NCBI RefSeq assembly: GCF_024171785.1
Contig: NZ_JAMTCK010000009.1
Span: forward strand, 310,001 to 374,000
DNA: 64,000 bases
DNA from: Goodfellowiella coeruleoviolacea
GTDB lineage: Bacteria > Actinomycetota > Actinomycetes > Mycobacteriales > Pseudonocardiaceae
Direction: 5' to 3'
A program made the translations under genes and the position numbers. A model generated the notes under the pieces. That model saw nothing but the letters and a program-made list of their open reading frames with translations. It was not told the DNA's origin and made no database searches. This document shows positions 39,899 through 50,195 of this stretch, piece after piece; within the stretch, counting starts at the first letter, position 1; each line of letters begins with the position of its first letter.

Positions 39899-41520
39899 TG
39901 TCGTCCACTGTGGCCGGCCTGCTCCAGGTCGGCCTGCTCGTCGCCGCGCTCGCCGCGGCCTACCGGCCGTTCGGTGACTACCTGGCCCGGGTGTACACGC
40001 GCACCACGCACTCCCGGGTGGAGCGGGTGATCTACCGCCTCGCTCGCGTCAACCCCGACTCCGAACAGCGGTGGGGCACCTACGCGCTGGGCGTGCTGGG
40101 TTTCTCGTTCGTCGGCATCGCACTGCTGTACGTGCTGCAACGCGTCCAGTCGGTGCTGCCGTTCGCCTACGACCGGGGCAACGTGCCACCGGGCATGGCG
40201 TTCAACACCGCGGTCAGCTTCGTGACCAACACCAACTGGCAGTCCTACGTGCCCGAGACGGTCATGGGCCACACCGTCCAGCTGATCGGGCTCACCGTGC
40301 AGAACTTCGTGTCCGCGGCCGTGGGCATGGCCGTGGCGATCGCGGTGGTGCGCGGATTCACCCGCCAGGCCACCGACCGGCTGGGCAACTTCTGGGTGGA
40401 CCTGGTGCGCGGCACCATCCGCGTGCTGCTGCCCGTGGCGTTCGTGTTCGCCGTCGTGCTGGTCGCCCTCGGTGTGGCGATGAGCTTTCGGTCCGGAGTG
40501 GACGTTGACGGCCAGACCGTGGCGATCGCCCCGGTGGCCAGCCAGGAGGTCATCAAGGAACTGGGCACCAACGGCGGTGGCGTGCTGAACGCGAACTCGG
40601 CACACCCGTTCGAGAACCCCAACGGCTGGACCAACCTGATCGAGATCTTCCTGATCCTGCTGATCCCGGTGTCGATGACCCGCACGTTCGGCACCCTGGT
40701 GGGCGACCGCAGGCAGGGCTACGTGCTGCTGTCGGTGATGGGTGCGCTGTGGACGGCCATGCTGGCGGTGATCTGGGTCGCCGAGGCGAACGGGCTGCGG
40801 CCGTTGGAGGGCAAGGAACTCCGCTTCGGCATCCCCTCCTCGGCGCTGTTCGCCAACGCCACCACGGGCACGTCCACCGGCGCGGTGAACGCGATGCACG
40901 ACAGCTTCACCGGCCTGGGCGGCGGTGCCGCGCTGCTGAACATGCTGTTCGGGGAGATGACCCCGGGCGGGGTGGGCACCGGCCTGTACAGCATCCTGGT
41001 GATGGCGGTCATCGCCATGTTCCTGGCCGGCCTGATGGTCGGCCGCACGCCGGAGTACCTGGGCAAGAAGCTGGGGCGGCGGGAGGTGACCGCGGCCGCG
41101 GTGTCCATTCTGGCCATGCCCACGGTGCTGCTGCTCGGCGCGGGCATCGCCGCGGTGCTGCCCGGTACCCAGGGCGCGCTGAACAACCCCGGTGCGCACG
41201 GGCTGTCGGAGATCCTCTACGCCTACGCCTCGGCGTCGAACAACAACGGCAGTGCCTTCGCCGGCATCACCGTCACCAGCGACTGGTTCCAGGCGTCCCT
41301 GGGCGTGTGCATGGCCCTGGGCCGGTTCGTGCCCATCGTCGCGGTGCTGTGCCTGGCCGGTGCGCTGGCCGCGCAGAAGAAGGTGCCCGCCACCGCGGGA
41401 ACCCTGCCCACCACCGGTCCGCTGTTCGCCAGCCTGCTCGCCGGCAGCGTCGTGCTGGTCGCCGCACTCACCTTCGTTCCCGCTCTCGCTCTCGGTCCCA
41501 TCGCGGAGGCCCTGCTGTGA
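39898..41520 (+). CDS. kdpA: KdpA, potassium channel-like subunit
   Basis: The 540-residue membrane protein has the selectivity-filter-like segments [37 protein letters not shown], and [12 protein letters not shown] typical of KdpA. It binds and conducts K+ in the high-affinity Kdp ATPase. ATG 39898 overlaps kdpF; the end overlaps kdpB. Confidence 0.97.
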   Translation: MSSTVAGLLQVGLLVAALAAAYRPFGDYLARVYTRTTHSRVERVIYRLARVNPDSEQRWGTYALGVLGFSFVGIALLYVLQRVQSVLPFAYDRGNVPPGMAFNTAVSFVTNTNWQSYVPETVMGHTVQLIGLTVQNFVSAAVGMAVAIAVVRGFTRQATDRLGNFWVDLVRGTIRVLLPVAFVFAVVLVALGVAMSFRSGVDVDGQTVAIAPVASQEVIKELGTNGGGVLNANSAHPFENPNGWTNLIEIFLILLIPVSMTRTFGTLVGDRRQGYVLLSVMGALWTAMLAVIWVAEANGLRPLEGKELRFGIPSSALFANATTGTSTGAVNAMHDSFTGLGGGAALLNMLFGEMTPGGVGTGLYSILVMAVIAMFLAGLMVGRTPEYLGKKLGRREVTAAAVSILAMPTVLLLGAGIAAVLPGTQGALNNPGAHGLSEILYAYASASNNNGSAFAGITVTSDWFQASLGVCMALGRFVPIVAVLCLAGALAAQKKVPATAGTLPTTGPLFASLLAGSVVLVAALTFVPALALGPIAEALL

Positions 41521-43571
41521 CCACCACCGACCAACGCCCCCGGCGCACCCCCGAGCAGACCCGGGAGCGGCACGCCCAGAACCTGGGCCACCAGGTCGCC
41601 GGCGGGGTGTTCAACCCGCGTCAGCTGCTCACCTCGCTGCCGGACGCGCTGCGCAAGCTCAACCCGCGCCACCAGCTGCGCAACCCGGTCATGTTCGTGG
41701 TCTGGGTCGGTTCGCTGCTGGTCACGGTGTTCGCGATCGGCGAGCCGAGCGTGTTCACCATCAGCGTGGCGGTGTGGCTGTGGTTCACCGTGCTGTTCGC
41801 CAACCTGGCCGAGGCCGTGGCCGAGGGGCGGGGCAAGGCGCAGGCGGACTCGTTGCGCCGCACCAAGAAGGACGCGATGGCCCGGCTCACCGACGGGCGC
41901 ACCATCCCCGGCACCGAGCTGACCGTCGGCGACCTGGTGGTGGTCGAGGCCGGTGAGGTCATCCCCGGCGACGGTGACGTGGTGGAGGGCATCGCCACGG
42001 TGGACGAGTCGGCCATCACCGGTGAGTCCGCGCCGGTGATCCGCGAGTCCGGTGGCGACCGGTCCGCGGTGACCGGCGGCACCACCGTGCTCTCCGACCG
42101 GATCGTCGTCCGGATCACCAGCAGGCCCGGCGAGTCCTTCGTGGACCGGATGATCGCGTTGGTGGAGGGCGCCCAGCGGCAGAAGACGCCCAACGAGATC
42201 GCGCTGACCATCCTGCTGTCCACGCTGACCATCATCTTCCTGCTCGCGGTGGTGGCGTTGCAGCCGTTCGCGGTCTACTCCGGTGGACAGCAGTCGGTGA
42301 TCGTGCTGACCGCGCTGCTGGTCTGCCTGATCCCCACCACCATCGGCGCGCTGCTGTCGGCGATCGGCATCGCCGGGATGGACCGGCTGGTGCAGCGCAA
42401 CGTGCTGGCCACCTCAGGCAAGGCGGTGGAGGCCGCCGGCGATGTGGACACGCTGCTGCTGGACAAGACCGGCACGATCACCTGGGGCAACCGCCGCGCC
42501 ACCGAACTCATCCCCACCGGCGGCACCGACCTGGACCGCCTGGTGGACGCGGCCCGGCTGTCCAGTCTGGCCGACGAGACGCCCGAGGGCCGCAGCGTGG
42601 TCGAGCTGTGCGCCACCGCGCACGGCCGCTCGCCCGAGCCCAGCGCGCACGAGCGCACCGGTGAGTTCGTGCCGTTCACCGCGCAGACCCGGATGAGCGG
42701 CATCGACCTGGACGGCCGACGCGTCCGCAAGGGCGCCGCGAGCGCCTTCGCGCTGTCCGAGCAGACTCGGCGGGTCGTCGACGAGATCAGCGCGCAGGGC
42801 GGCACCCCGCTGGTGGTGGCCGAGGACGACGTGGTGCTCGGCGTGATCCGACTGTCCGATGTGGTCAAACCAGGGATGCGGGAGCGGTTCGCCGAACTGC
42901 GCGCGATGGGCATCCGCACGGTCATGGTCACCGGCGACAACCCGTTGACCGCCAAGGCCATCGCCGCGCAGGCCGGGGTGGACGACTACCTGGCCGAGGC
43001 CAAGCCCGAGGACAAGATGGCGCTGATCCGCCGCGAGCAGGAGGGCGGCAAGCTGGTCGCGATGACCGGCGACGGCACCAACGACGCCCCGGCACTGGCC
43101 CAGTCGGACGTGGGCGTGGCCATGAACACCGGCACGTCGGCCGCCAAGGAGGCCGGCAACATGGTGGACCTGGACTCCGATCCCACCAAGCTGATCGAGA
43201 TCGTGGAGATCGGCAAGCAGCTGCTGATCACCCGGGGCGCGTTGACCACCTTCAGCGTGGCCAACGACCTGGCGAAGTACTTCGCCATCCTGCCGGCCAT
43301 GTTCGCCGCGATCTACCCGCAGCTGGACAGGCTCAACATCATGCGCCTCGGCTCGCCGCAGTCGGCGATCCTGTCCGCGGTGATCTTCAACGCGCTGATC
43401 ATCATCGCGTTGATCCCGCTGGCCCTGCGCGGGGTGCGCTACCGGCCGGCCAGCGCGTCCGCCCTGCTGCGGCGCAACCTGCTGATCTACGGGCTGGGCG
43501 GCATCGTCACGCCGTTCGCCGGGATCTGGCTCATCGACCTGCTCGTCCGTCTCATCCCCGGAATCGGGTGA
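41517..43571 (+). CDS. kdpB: KdpB, catalytic P-type ATPase subunit
   Basis: GTG 41517 overlaps the kdpA stop. The 684-residue protein has the phosphorylation motif [10 protein letters not shown], the TGES loop (ITGESAPV), the hinge [16 protein letters not shown] and the KdpB-specific [16 protein letters not shown] in TM4 in place of the PEGL motif. It drives K+ import by ATP hydrolysis. Confidence 0.97.
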   Translation: MTTTDQRPRRTPEQTRERHAQNLGHQVAGGVFNPRQLLTSLPDALRKLNPRHQLRNPVMFVVWVGSLLVTVFAIGEPSVFTISVAVWLWFTVLFANLAEAVAEGRGKAQADSLRRTKKDAMARLTDGRTIPGTELTVGDLVVVEAGEVIPGDGDVVEGIATVDESAITGESAPVIRESGGDRSAVTGGTTVLSDRIVVRITSRPGESFVDRMIALVEGAQRQKTPNEIALTILLSTLTIIFLLAVVALQPFAVYSGGQQSVIVLTALLVCLIPTTIGALLSAIGIAGMDRLVQRNVLATSGKAVEAAGDVDTLLLDKTGTITWGNRRATELIPTGGTDLDRLVDAARLSSLADETPEGRSVVELCATAHGRSPEPSAHERTGEFVPFTAQTRMSGIDLDGRRVRKGAASAFALSEQTRRVVDEISAQGGTPLVVAEDDVVLGVIRLSDVVKPGMRERFAELRAMGIRTVMVTGDNPLTAKAIAAQAGVDDYLAEAKPEDKMALIRREQEGGKLVAMTGDGTNDAPALAQSDVGVAMNTGTSAAKEAGNMVDLDSDPTKLIEIVEIGKQLLITRGALTTFSVANDLAKYFAILPAMFAAIYPQLDRLNIMRLGSPQSAILSAVIFNALIIIALIPLALRGVRYRPASASALLRRNLLIYGLGGIVTPFAGIWLIDLLVRLIPGIG

Positions 43572-44122
43572 CCCACGCCGTGAAGAACGTCATCAACCAG
43601 GCCCTGGCCGGACTGCGCGTCCTGCTGGTGCTCACCGTGATCACCGGAGTCCTCTACCCGGTCGCCGTCTGGGGCGTGAGCCGGCTGCCCGGGCTGCGCG
43701 CCAACGCCGAGGCCGCCGACACCACCCGGGTGGCCGTGGCCCGCGACGGCGAGCGGTGGTTCCAGCCGCGGCCCTCCGCCGCCACCCTGCCCGCGTCCGG
43801 CGGCTCCAACAAGGGCGAGCACAACGCCGACTACGACGCGGTGATCGCCGAGCGCCGCACCGCCGTCGCCCAGCGGGAGGGCGTGTCCGAGGACCGGGTG
43901 CCCGAGGACGCGGTCACCGCGTCGGCCTCGGGTCTGGACCCGCACATCAGCACCGCCTACGCCGAACTCCAGGTGCCCAGGGTGGCCCGGGCCAACGGGC
44001 TGACCGTCGAGCGGGTGCGGGAACTGGTCGCCGCCAACACCGACGGACGCGGCCTCGGGTTCCTCGGCGAGCCCGGCGTCAACGTCACCGCGCTCAACCG
44101 CGCGCTCGACGCGGCGGGGTAG
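43568..44122 (+). CDS. kdpC: KdpC, accessory subunit
   Basis: The 184-residue product has one N-terminal transmembrane helix ([25 protein letters not shown]) and the motifs [17 protein letters not shown] and [20 protein letters not shown], diagnostic for KdpC. The start overlaps kdpB. No kdpD or kdpE follows; the next gene is on the opposite strand. Confidence 0.96.
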   Translation: MTHAVKNVINQALAGLRVLLVLTVITGVLYPVAVWGVSRLPGLRANAEAADTTRVAVARDGERWFQPRPSAATLPASGGSNKGEHNADYDAVIAERRTAVAQREGVSEDRVPEDAVTASASGLDPHISTAYAELQVPRVARANGLTVERVRELVAANTDGRGLGFLGEPGVNVTALNRALDAAG

Positions 44123-44134
44123 CGGCCCGGCGGG

Positions 44135-44497
44135 TCAGCCGGCGCGGTCGGGGCGGTCGACGAGTCCGAGTCGCAGGTGCTCGACGTGGTAGACGGCTTC
44201 GTCGAGCAGTTGGGCGACGTGGGTGTCGTAGAGGCTGTAGACGATGCTGCGGCCCTGCCGGGTGCCGGTGACCAGGCCGAGGTTGCGCAGCAGCCGCAAC
44301 TGGTGGGACACGGCGGACTGCTCCATGCCCACGGCCTCGGCCAGCTCGGTCACCGCGCGCGGGCCCTGGCGGAGCTGGGTGAGGATCAGCAGCCGGCTCG
44401 GGGTGGCCAGTGCCTGGAGGGTGGCCGCCACCGTGGCCGCCGCGTCGGCGTCCAGGTTCGCCACCGGGCGATCGCGTCCTTCGACCCCGTGTCCCAC
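44135..44497 (-). CDS. nmtR: NmtR-type ArsR/SmtB metalloregulator
   Basis: The GTG at 44497 gives a 120-residue protein beginning GHGVEGRDRPVANLDADA and ending YSLYDTHVAQLLDEAVYHVEHLRLGLVDRPDRAG, very close in pattern to Mycobacterium tuberculosis NmtR, a Ni/Co sensor. The N-terminal Gly-His and C-terminal His residues are its known nickel ligands. The winged helix is AVTELAEAVGMEQSAVSHQLRLLRNLGLV. It is divergent from a CtpJ-type efflux ATPase, as in mycobacteria. A longer upstream frame exists but would cross the operator. Confidence 0.92.
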   Translation of the reverse strand: MGHGVEGRDRPVANLDADAAATVAATLQALATPSRLLILTQLRQGPRAVTELAEAVGMEQSAVSHQLRLLRNLGLVTGTRQGRSIVYSLYDTHVAQLLDEAVYHVEHLRLGLVDRPDRAG

Positions 44498-44527
44498 AGC
44501 GCACAGGATACTCCAGTGATGTGGAAT

Positions 44528-44547
44528 AGATGAAGACATGTTCATCT
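44528..44547. promoter_or_regulatory. NmtR operator between nmtR and ctpJ
   Basis: AGATGAAGACATGTTCATCT is a 7-6-7 palindrome, in the ATGAA...TTCAT style of ArsR/SmtB operators, placed between the two divergent starts. Confidence 0.8.
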
Positions 44548-44605
44548 GTTCTGCTATCGTCGGCGGTGTGCTGCCCTGGCTCCCGTCGCGTCCGGAGGTT
44601 TCCCC

Positions 44606-46615
44606 GTGAGCGCTCCCGCCACCGACACCCGTGATCTCCCGCGCCTGGCCCGCCCTGGCCCGGCCGCGGCGTGGCGCACCCGGCTGTTCGCGCTGCCGGA
44701 GCCGCGCTGGGCCGCCGCCGCGCTGGCCCTGTTCCTTGCCGGGCTGGCCACCCACCTGCTCGGCGGGCCGAGCTGGCTGTGGTGGGCGCTGTACCTGGCC
44801 TGCTACGCGGCCGGCGGCTGGGAGCCGGCGCTGGCCGGACTGCGGGCGCTGCGGGAGAAGACGCTGGACGTGGACCTGCTGATGGTGGCGGCGGCGCTCG
44901 GCGCGGCCGCGATCGGCCAGGTCGTGGACGGCGCCCTGCTGATCGTCATCTTCGCCACCTCCGGGGCGCTGGAGGCGCTGGCCACCGCCCGCACCGAGGA
45001 CGCGGTGCGCGGCCTGCTGCACCTCGCCCCGGACACCGCCACCCTGCTGGGCCCCGACGGCCAGGAGCGGACCGTGCCCTCGGCCGAGCTGCGGGTCGGC
45101 GACGTGGTGCTGGTCCGCCCCGGTGAGCGCATCGGCGCGGACGGGGTCGTGGTGGGCGGCGCCAGCGAGGTCGACCAGGCCACCCTCACCGGCGAACCCC
45201 TCCCGGTGGACAAGCACGTGGGCGACGAGGTCCTGGCCGGCACCCTCAACGGCACCGGCACGCTGCGGGTGCGGGTGGACCGCGGCGCCGAGCACACCGT
45301 GCTGGCCCGGATCGCCGGCATGGTCGAGCAGGCCAGCCAGACCAAGGCCAGGACCCAGCTGTTCATCGAACGGGTCGAGCAGCGCTACTCGGTCGGCATG
45401 GTCGCGGCCACCGTGGCGCTGTTCGCGCTCCCCCTGCTGTGGGGCGAGCCGCTGCGGGACTCCCTGCTGCGCGCGATGACGTTCATGATCGTGGCCTCAC
45501 CGTGCGCGGTCGTGCTGGCCACGATGCCGCCGCTGCTCGCCGCGATCGCCAACGCCGGCCGGCACGGCGTGCTGGTCAAGTCCGCGGTGGTGATGGAACA
45601 ACTCGGCGCCACCACCCTGGTCGCCGTCGACAAGACCGGCACGCTGACCCGGGGCGTCCCCGAACTCGCCGACATCCGCGTGCTGCCCGGTGGTCAGCTC
45701 ACCGAGGACGACGTGCTGCGGCTGGCCGCGGCGGCCGAACACGCCAGTGAACACCCGCTGGCCGCGGCGGTCGTGGCCGCCGCCCGCCAGCGCGGCCTGG
45801 CACTGCCCGAGGCCCACGGGTTCGCGGCGCTGCCCGGCCGGGGCGTCACCGCCCGGGTCGAGGGCCACCTGGTCCAGGTGGGCTCGCCCGCCGCGCTGCT
45901 GGCCACGGCCCAGCCGGACGAGGAGGCAGCGGCCGGAGCGGACACGGACGCCCGCACCGCCGTGCGGGCGCTGGAGCAGCGGGGCCGAACCGCGGTGGTG
46001 GTGCTGCGCGACCAGCGTCCGGTGGGCGTGCTCGGCATCCTCGACCAGCTGCGGCCGGAAGCCGCCGGCGCCGTGGCGGCGCTGGCCCGGCTCACCTCGG
46101 CCCCGCCGGTGCTGCTCACCGGGGACAACCACACCACCGCCGCCCAGCGCGCCCGCGAGGTCGGCATCACCGAGGTGCGGGCGGGGCTGCTGCCCGACGA
46201 CAAGGTCGCGGCCGTGGCCGCGTTCCAGGCCGACGGACAGCGGGTGGCGGTGGTCGGTGACGGCATCAACGACGCGCCCGCCCTGGCCACCGCCGACACC
46301 GGCATCGCCATGGGCGGGGTGGGCTCGGACCTCACCCTGCGCACCGCCGACGCCGTGGTGGTCCGCGACGACCTGAGCGCCATTCCCACGGTGATCGCGC
46401 TGTCCCGCCGGGCCCGCCGCGTGGTGACCGCCAACCTCGTCATCGCCGCCACCGTCATCACCGGCCTGGTGGTCTGGGACCTGGTCGGGAACCTGCCGCT
46501 GCCGCTGGGCGTGGCCGGGCACGAGGGCTCCACCGTCCTGGTTGGACTGAACGGCCTGCGCCTGCTGCGCGGTGCCGCCTGGCGGCGGGCGAGCCGAGCG
46601 GGCCGGTCAGCGTGA
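44606..46615 (+). CDS. ctpJ: P1B4-type Co/Ni-efflux ATPase, CtpJ/CtpD-like
   Basis: The 669-residue protein has the P-type motifs LTGEPLPVD, DKTGTLTRG and GDGINDAPALATADTGIAMG. The metal-site signature is SPC (VASPCAVVLATMP) in TM4 together with HEGSTVLVGLNGLRLL in TM6, which defines the P1B4 class exporting Co, Ni or Fe. There is no N-terminal heavy-metal domain, as usual for this class. Divergent NmtR and its operator support Ni/Co control. Confidence 0.92.
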   Translation: MSAPATDTRDLPRLARPGPAAAWRTRLFALPEPRWAAAALALFLAGLATHLLGGPSWLWWALYLACYAAGGWEPALAGLRALREKTLDVDLLMVAAALGAAAIGQVVDGALLIVIFATSGALEALATARTEDAVRGLLHLAPDTATLLGPDGQERTVPSAELRVGDVVLVRPGERIGADGVVVGGASEVDQATLTGEPLPVDKHVGDEVLAGTLNGTGTLRVRVDRGAEHTVLARIAGMVEQASQTKARTQLFIERVEQRYSVGMVAATVALFALPLLWGEPLRDSLLRAMTFMIVASPCAVVLATMPPLLAAIANAGRHGVLVKSAVVMEQLGATTLVAVDKTGTLTRGVPELADIRVLPGGQLTEDDVLRLAAAAEHASEHPLAAAVVAAARQRGLALPEAHGFAALPGRGVTARVEGHLVQVGSPAALLATAQPDEEAAAGADTDARTAVRALEQRGRTAVVVLRDQRPVGVLGILDQLRPEAAGAVAALARLTSAPPVLLTGDNHTTAAQRAREVGITEVRAGLLPDDKVAAVAAFQADGQRVAVVGDGINDAPALATADTGIAMGGVGSDLTLRTADAVVVRDDLSAIPTVIALSRRARRVVTANLVIAATVITGLVVWDLVGNLPLPLGVAGHEGSTVLVGLNGLRLLRGAAWRRASRAGRSA

Positions 46616-46658
46616 CCGGGCTGGGCCGGAGGTGGCGGCTCCGGCCCAGCCCGACCGG

Positions 46659-46928
46659 TCAGCGGGTGGACCTGCGGTAGACACCCGCGGCGATGCTCAC
46701 GCCCGCGGCGGCCAGCGCCACCTGCACGATGATCTCGATCCAGTCGACGCCCCTGGTGTCACCCACGCCGAGCGCGTTGGCGACGAGCGTGCCGATGATC
46801 GCGGCCACCACGCCGATGGCGATGGTCAGCCAGATCGGGATCCGCTGTTTGCCAGGCACCACAAGACGACCCAGTGCCCCGATGACCAAGCCCACGATCA
46901 GGGCGCTGATCACTCCGGATATCGCCAT
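46659..46928 (-). CDS. GlsB/YeaQ/YmgE-family small membrane protein
   Basis: ATG 46928 gives an 89-residue protein with three hydrophobic segments (GVISALIVGLVIGALGRLVVPG, IPIWLTIAIGVVAAIIGTLVANALG, IIVQVALAAAGVSIAAGVY), the layout of transglycosylase-associated/GlsB stress proteins. Upstream in-frame sequence overlaps the Spo0M gene and is ignored. It lies 10 bases after that gene. Confidence 0.9.
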   Translation of the reverse strand: MAISGVISALIVGLVIGALGRLVVPGKQRIPIWLTIAIGVVAAIIGTLVANALGVGDTRGVDWIEIIVQVALAAAGVSIAAGVYRRSTR

Positions 46929-46938
46929 CGCTGTTCCC

Positions 46939-48000
46939 TCACTCCTCGAACTCACCGAAGGCGAAGTCCTCGCCGCCCTCGTCGCCGTCGAACACCTCGT
47001 CCAGCACCTCACCGACGACCATGCCGCCGACGAAACCGGCCGCGGCGCCGGCGACGATGCCACCCACGCCCGGCCCCCGGCGCTCGTGGTGCTCGTAGCC
47101 GTGGTGCTCGTAGCCGTGCTGGGGGTAACCGTGCTGGGGGTAACCGGCGTGGCCGTACTCGGGGGAGTGCCCGCCGAACGCCGGGTTGTGGCCGTGCTCG
47201 GCGTACCCGCCGCCGAACGCGGAGTGCCCGCCGCGCTCGGCGACCTGGCTGAGCCACTGGCCGATCAGCCCGGTCCAGTCCGCGTGCACCGCGTCCTGGT
47301 GGGACAGTCGGAAGTGGCCGAACGAGTCACCGCCCGAGCTGAACATCCCGCCGCGCTTGTCCGCCTCCAACACCACGTACAGCTCGTGCGGGTTGGCGAC
47401 GAAGGTCAGCTCGACCTCGTTGATCCGCCCGGCGAACTGGGCGGGCGGGACGAACTCGATCTCCTGGTAGAAGCCGATGTCCTGGGGCACACCGTGCAGG
47501 CGGCCCATTTCCACGTCCGCGCGGCGGAAGCGGAAACCCAGCTCCCCGAACGCGTCCAGCACGCGTTCCTGCGCCGGCAGCGGGTGCACCGCGATGGGGT
47601 CGAGGTCGCCCTTGTCCGGGGCGCCGGCGACGACCAGTTCGGTGTGCACGCCCACGGTCATGCCGTGCAGGTGGGCCGAGCCCACCGCGGTGATCGGCGT
47701 TTCCCACGGCAGCGGCAGGGAGAACGGCACGGACACCAACTGTCCTGGTGCGACCCGCAGGGAGTGGCCGACCACCACGCGGTGGAACTCGGCCGTGCCG
47801 CCGTACTCGTGGTCGCCGTGTTCGGCTTCCACCCGGGTGACCAGGGACAGCACGATCTGGCCGATCTCCGCGTCGGCGCTGCCACCCTGGATGTGCACCT
47901 GGCCGGTGACCACCTGGCCCGGGGTGGCGTGCGGGGAGTCCAGCACGGTGTCGACCGACGGTCCGCCGACCCCGAACGCGCTGAGCATGCGTTTGAACAT
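46939..48000 (-). CDS. Spo0M-family protein with His-rich tail and glycine zipper
   Basis: Residues 1-240 match sporulation-control protein Spo0M (MFKRMLSAFGVGGPSVDTVL then GQVVTGQVHIQGG, later FLPLPWETPITAVG-type strands), an arrestin-like fold. The C-terminal part is unusual: a His/Gly/Tyr/Pro-rich stretch with repeated GYPQHGYPQHGYEHHGYEHH, then a glycine-rich hydrophobic segment (GGIVAGAAAGFVGGMVVGEVL) and an acidic end. The tail could bind metal and insert in or sense membranes. Family role in actinomycetes is poorly known. Confidence 0.88.
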   Translation of the reverse strand: MFKRMLSAFGVGGPSVDTVLDSPHATPGQVVTGQVHIQGGSADAEIGQIVLSLVTRVEAEHGDHEYGGTAEFHRVVVGHSLRVAPGQLVSVPFSLPLPWETPITAVGSAHLHGMTVGVHTELVVAGAPDKGDLDPIAVHPLPAQERVLDAFGELGFRFRRADVEMGRLHGVPQDIGFYQEIEFVPPAQFAGRINEVELTFVANPHELYVVLEADKRGGMFSSGGDSFGHFRLSHQDAVHADWTGLIGQWLSQVAERGGHSAFGGGYAEHGHNPAFGGHSPEYGHAGYPQHGYPQHGYEHHGYEHHERRGPGVGGIVAGAAAGFVGGMVVGEVLDEVFDGDEGGEDFAFGEFEE

Positions 48001-48224
48001 GGGCGATCTCCTCTGCGGGAAAAGGGATGGGTGTGTTGGCTCAGTGCCGACTGGCCGTGGTGGCCGGGCGTGCGTGCGGCGTCAGGTCTGCCAGCGCCAG
48101 GTCTGCCAGCGCCGGCGTCGGCGAGGTGGCGAACGCGCCGAACACCGTGCGCGCGAGGGCCGAACGGGCGGAGGTGGCGGTCAACGCGCCGCGCTCACCG
48201 CGGGGCCGCGACCGGCCGCGGCCG

Positions 48225-48310
48225 AACCCGGTGTGGCCGAACCCCCTGCTGGCGAACCCCGTGCGACCGGACCCCGTGCGACCGGACCCCGTGCGGTCGA
48301 GCCCCACGCG
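48225..48310. repeat. Imperfect 15-bp tandem repeat between spo0M-like and merR genes
   Basis: A unit close to ACCCCGTGCGACCGG repeats several times, with two nearly exact copies around 48260-48290 and diverged copies on both sides. The stretch 48001-48518 contains weak overlapping frames on both strands (for example minus-strand RTGSGRTGSGRTG from 48352) but no gene I would call. It may be a decayed or very young repetitive coding sequence. Confidence 0.6.
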
Positions 48311-48443
48311 GGTGAACTCCTGGGCGGCGCGCGGGCCGGTGCGGATCACCACGGGGCACCCGCGGTGGTGGAAGAGATGAACGGCCGGGTCTCACCCGGC
48401 CACCTACTGCAGCCGTCCGGGGCCGCGTCCACGCGCATAATTC

Positions 48444-48463
48444 ACAGTAGCACGTAGCACTGT
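48444..48463 (+). promoter_or_regulatory. Palindrome before MerR gene
   Basis: ACAGTAGCACGTAGCACTGT is a 20-base imperfect palindrome centred on ACGT with ACAGT/ACTGT arms, 55 bases before the MerR start. It suits a MerR autoregulatory site in a promoter spacer. Confidence 0.55.
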
Positions 48464-48518
48464 ATGGTTTGCCCGGCCTTGTCCGGGGAACCGGTCGGCG
48501 GGACGGAGGTGGTGTCAG

Positions 48519-48917
48519 GTGAGCGACGCGCTGCTCAGGATCGGTGAGCTGGCCGCCCGCGCCGGGGTCAGCAGCCGCACCGTCGACTACTACACCAACC
48601 TCGGCCTGCTCGCCCCCGCGCGGCGCACCGCCGGCAACTACCGGCTCTACCAGCAGGCCGACGTGGAGCGGATCCACCTGATCCAGCGGCTGGAGGGGCA
48701 GGGCGTGCCGCTGGAGGAGATCGCCAGCGCGTTCACCGCGCCCACCGGTGAGGTCGCCGACATCCTGGACCGGATCGACAACGACCTTCAGGCGCTGCAC
48801 GCGGTCGTCGAGACCGCGCCGGCCGAGGTCCACGGCCTGTTGGCGGCGATCGCGACCCGGGTCCACTCGCTGATCACCGTCGCCCTGCAGATCCCGCCCG
48901 ACCTGCCCATGCTGTGA
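48519..48917 (+). CDS. MerR-family transcriptional regulator
   Basis: The 132-residue protein has the MerR HTH (LLRIGELAARAGVSSRTVDYYTNLGLLAPARRTAGNYRLYQQADVERIHLIQRLEGQGVPLEEIASAF) and a short C-terminal coiled-coil. No Cys is present, so heavy-metal sensing through thiols is unlikely. The start is GTG with GGAGG-like upstream sequence. Targets unknown. Confidence 0.93.
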   Translation: MSDALLRIGELAARAGVSSRTVDYYTNLGLLAPARRTAGNYRLYQQADVERIHLIQRLEGQGVPLEEIASAFTAPTGEVADILDRIDNDLQALHAVVETAPAEVHGLLAAIATRVHSLITVALQIPPDLPML

Positions 48918-48920
48918 CCG

Positions 48921-50195
48921 CTACCGGGGCCCGGTGGGGCGCAGCCGCACCGAGGTGATGGCGTTGTGGCCCACCGCCAGCACCTCCGCGGTCCAGCCGG
49001 ACAGCGCCACGACGTCGCCGGGTCGATCCGGAATGCGGCTCAGCCGCACCAGCAGCAGCCCGGCGATGGTGGTGTAGTCGCCCTCGGGCGCGTCCCGCAG
49101 CTCAACGCCCACGTCGACCAGGTCGTGCACGGGGAAGGTGCCGGGCAGCACGAGCGACCCGTCCTCCTCCCTGCGCACCGCCATGACATCGCGGTCGGTC
49201 TCGTCGTAGATCTCCCCGACGATCTCCTCCAGCAGGTCCTCCAGGGTGACGATGCCGTCGACCGCGCCGTGCTCGTCCACCACCAGCGCGAACTGCTCGT
49301 GCTCGGCCTTGAAGGCGCGCAGCGCGTCGGACACCCGCAGCGAGTCCGGGAACACGGTCGCCGGCCGCACCACGTCGACCAGGGAACCGTGTTCGGCCAG
49401 CAGGTCGCGCAGGTGCACCACGCCGACCACGTCGTCCAGGTGGCCCGACCGGGCGACCGGTGCGCGGGAGTGGCCGGACGCCGCGAGTTCGGCCCGGGCT
49501 GTGCTCACCTCGGTGTCGGCGGTCAGCGCGAACACCATCCGCCTGGGGACCAGCACCTCGCGCAGCCGGCGCTCGTGGATCTCCAGCGCGCCGTTGATGA
49601 TCGTGCGCTGCTCGGCGTTCAGGCCGCGCTGGGCGGAGACGAACTCGCGCAACTCCTCCGGTGACAGCTGCTCCGACTCGGCCTGCGGGTTGCCGCCGAG
49701 CAGCCGCACCACCAGGTTGGTCGACGCGCTCAGCGCCCACACCACGGGCCGGGAGATCGTCGAGAGCAGGTCGAGCGGACGGGCCACGAGCAGCGCCCAC
49801 CGCAGGGCGTACTGCATGGCCAGCCGCTTGGGCGCGAGTTCGCCGAACACCAGGGTGACGAACGTCAGCACGATCGTCACCAGCGCCACGGCCACCGCGT
49901 TCGCGGCGTCGCCGAGAAAGCCCAGTGCGGGCACGAGCGGCTCGGCCAGGGACACCGCGGCGGTCGCCGACGCCAGGAACCCGGCGAGGGTGATGCCGAT
50001 CTGGATGGTGGCGAGGAACCGGTTCGGGTCGCGGGCCAGCCGCACCAGCGTGCCGGCGCCGGCCCGGCCATCGCGCTCCAGCGCCCGCAGTTGGCCCTCG
50101 CGCAGCGAGATCAGGGCCATCTCGCTGCCGGAGAACAGCGCGTTCACCAGGACCAGCACACCCACCAGAACCAGGTTGAAAACGTAGCCGTCCAC
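48921..50195 (-). CDS. CNNM/CorC-type transporter with CBS pair (hemolysin family)
   Basis: GTG 50195 with GGAG five bases upstream gives 424 residues. The DUF21 membrane domain (NLVLVGVLVLVNALFSGSEMALISLREGQLRALE ... FVTLVFGELAPKRLAMQ) is followed by two CBS motifs (VPRRMVFALTADTEVSTARAELAASGHSRAPV; VVDEHGAVDGIVTLEDLLEEIVGEI) and the CorC/HlyC C-terminal domain. Family members act in Mg2+/Na+ exchange or cation homeostasis. Confidence 0.92.
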   Translation of the reverse strand: MDGYVFNLVLVGVLVLVNALFSGSEMALISLREGQLRALERDGRAGAGTLVRLARDPNRFLATIQIGITLAGFLASATAAVSLAEPLVPALGFLGDAANAVAVALVTIVLTFVTLVFGELAPKRLAMQYALRWALLVARPLDLLSTISRPVVWALSASTNLVVRLLGGNPQAESEQLSPEELREFVSAQRGLNAEQRTIINGALEIHERRLREVLVPRRMVFALTADTEVSTARAELAASGHSRAPVARSGHLDDVVGVVHLRDLLAEHGSLVDVVRPATVFPDSLRVSDALRAFKAEHEQFALVVDEHGAVDGIVTLEDLLEEIVGEIYDETDRDVMAVRREEDGSLVLPGTFPVHDLVDVGVELRDAPEGDYTTIAGLLLVRLSRIPDRPGDVVALSGWTAEVLAVGHNAITSVRLRPTGPR

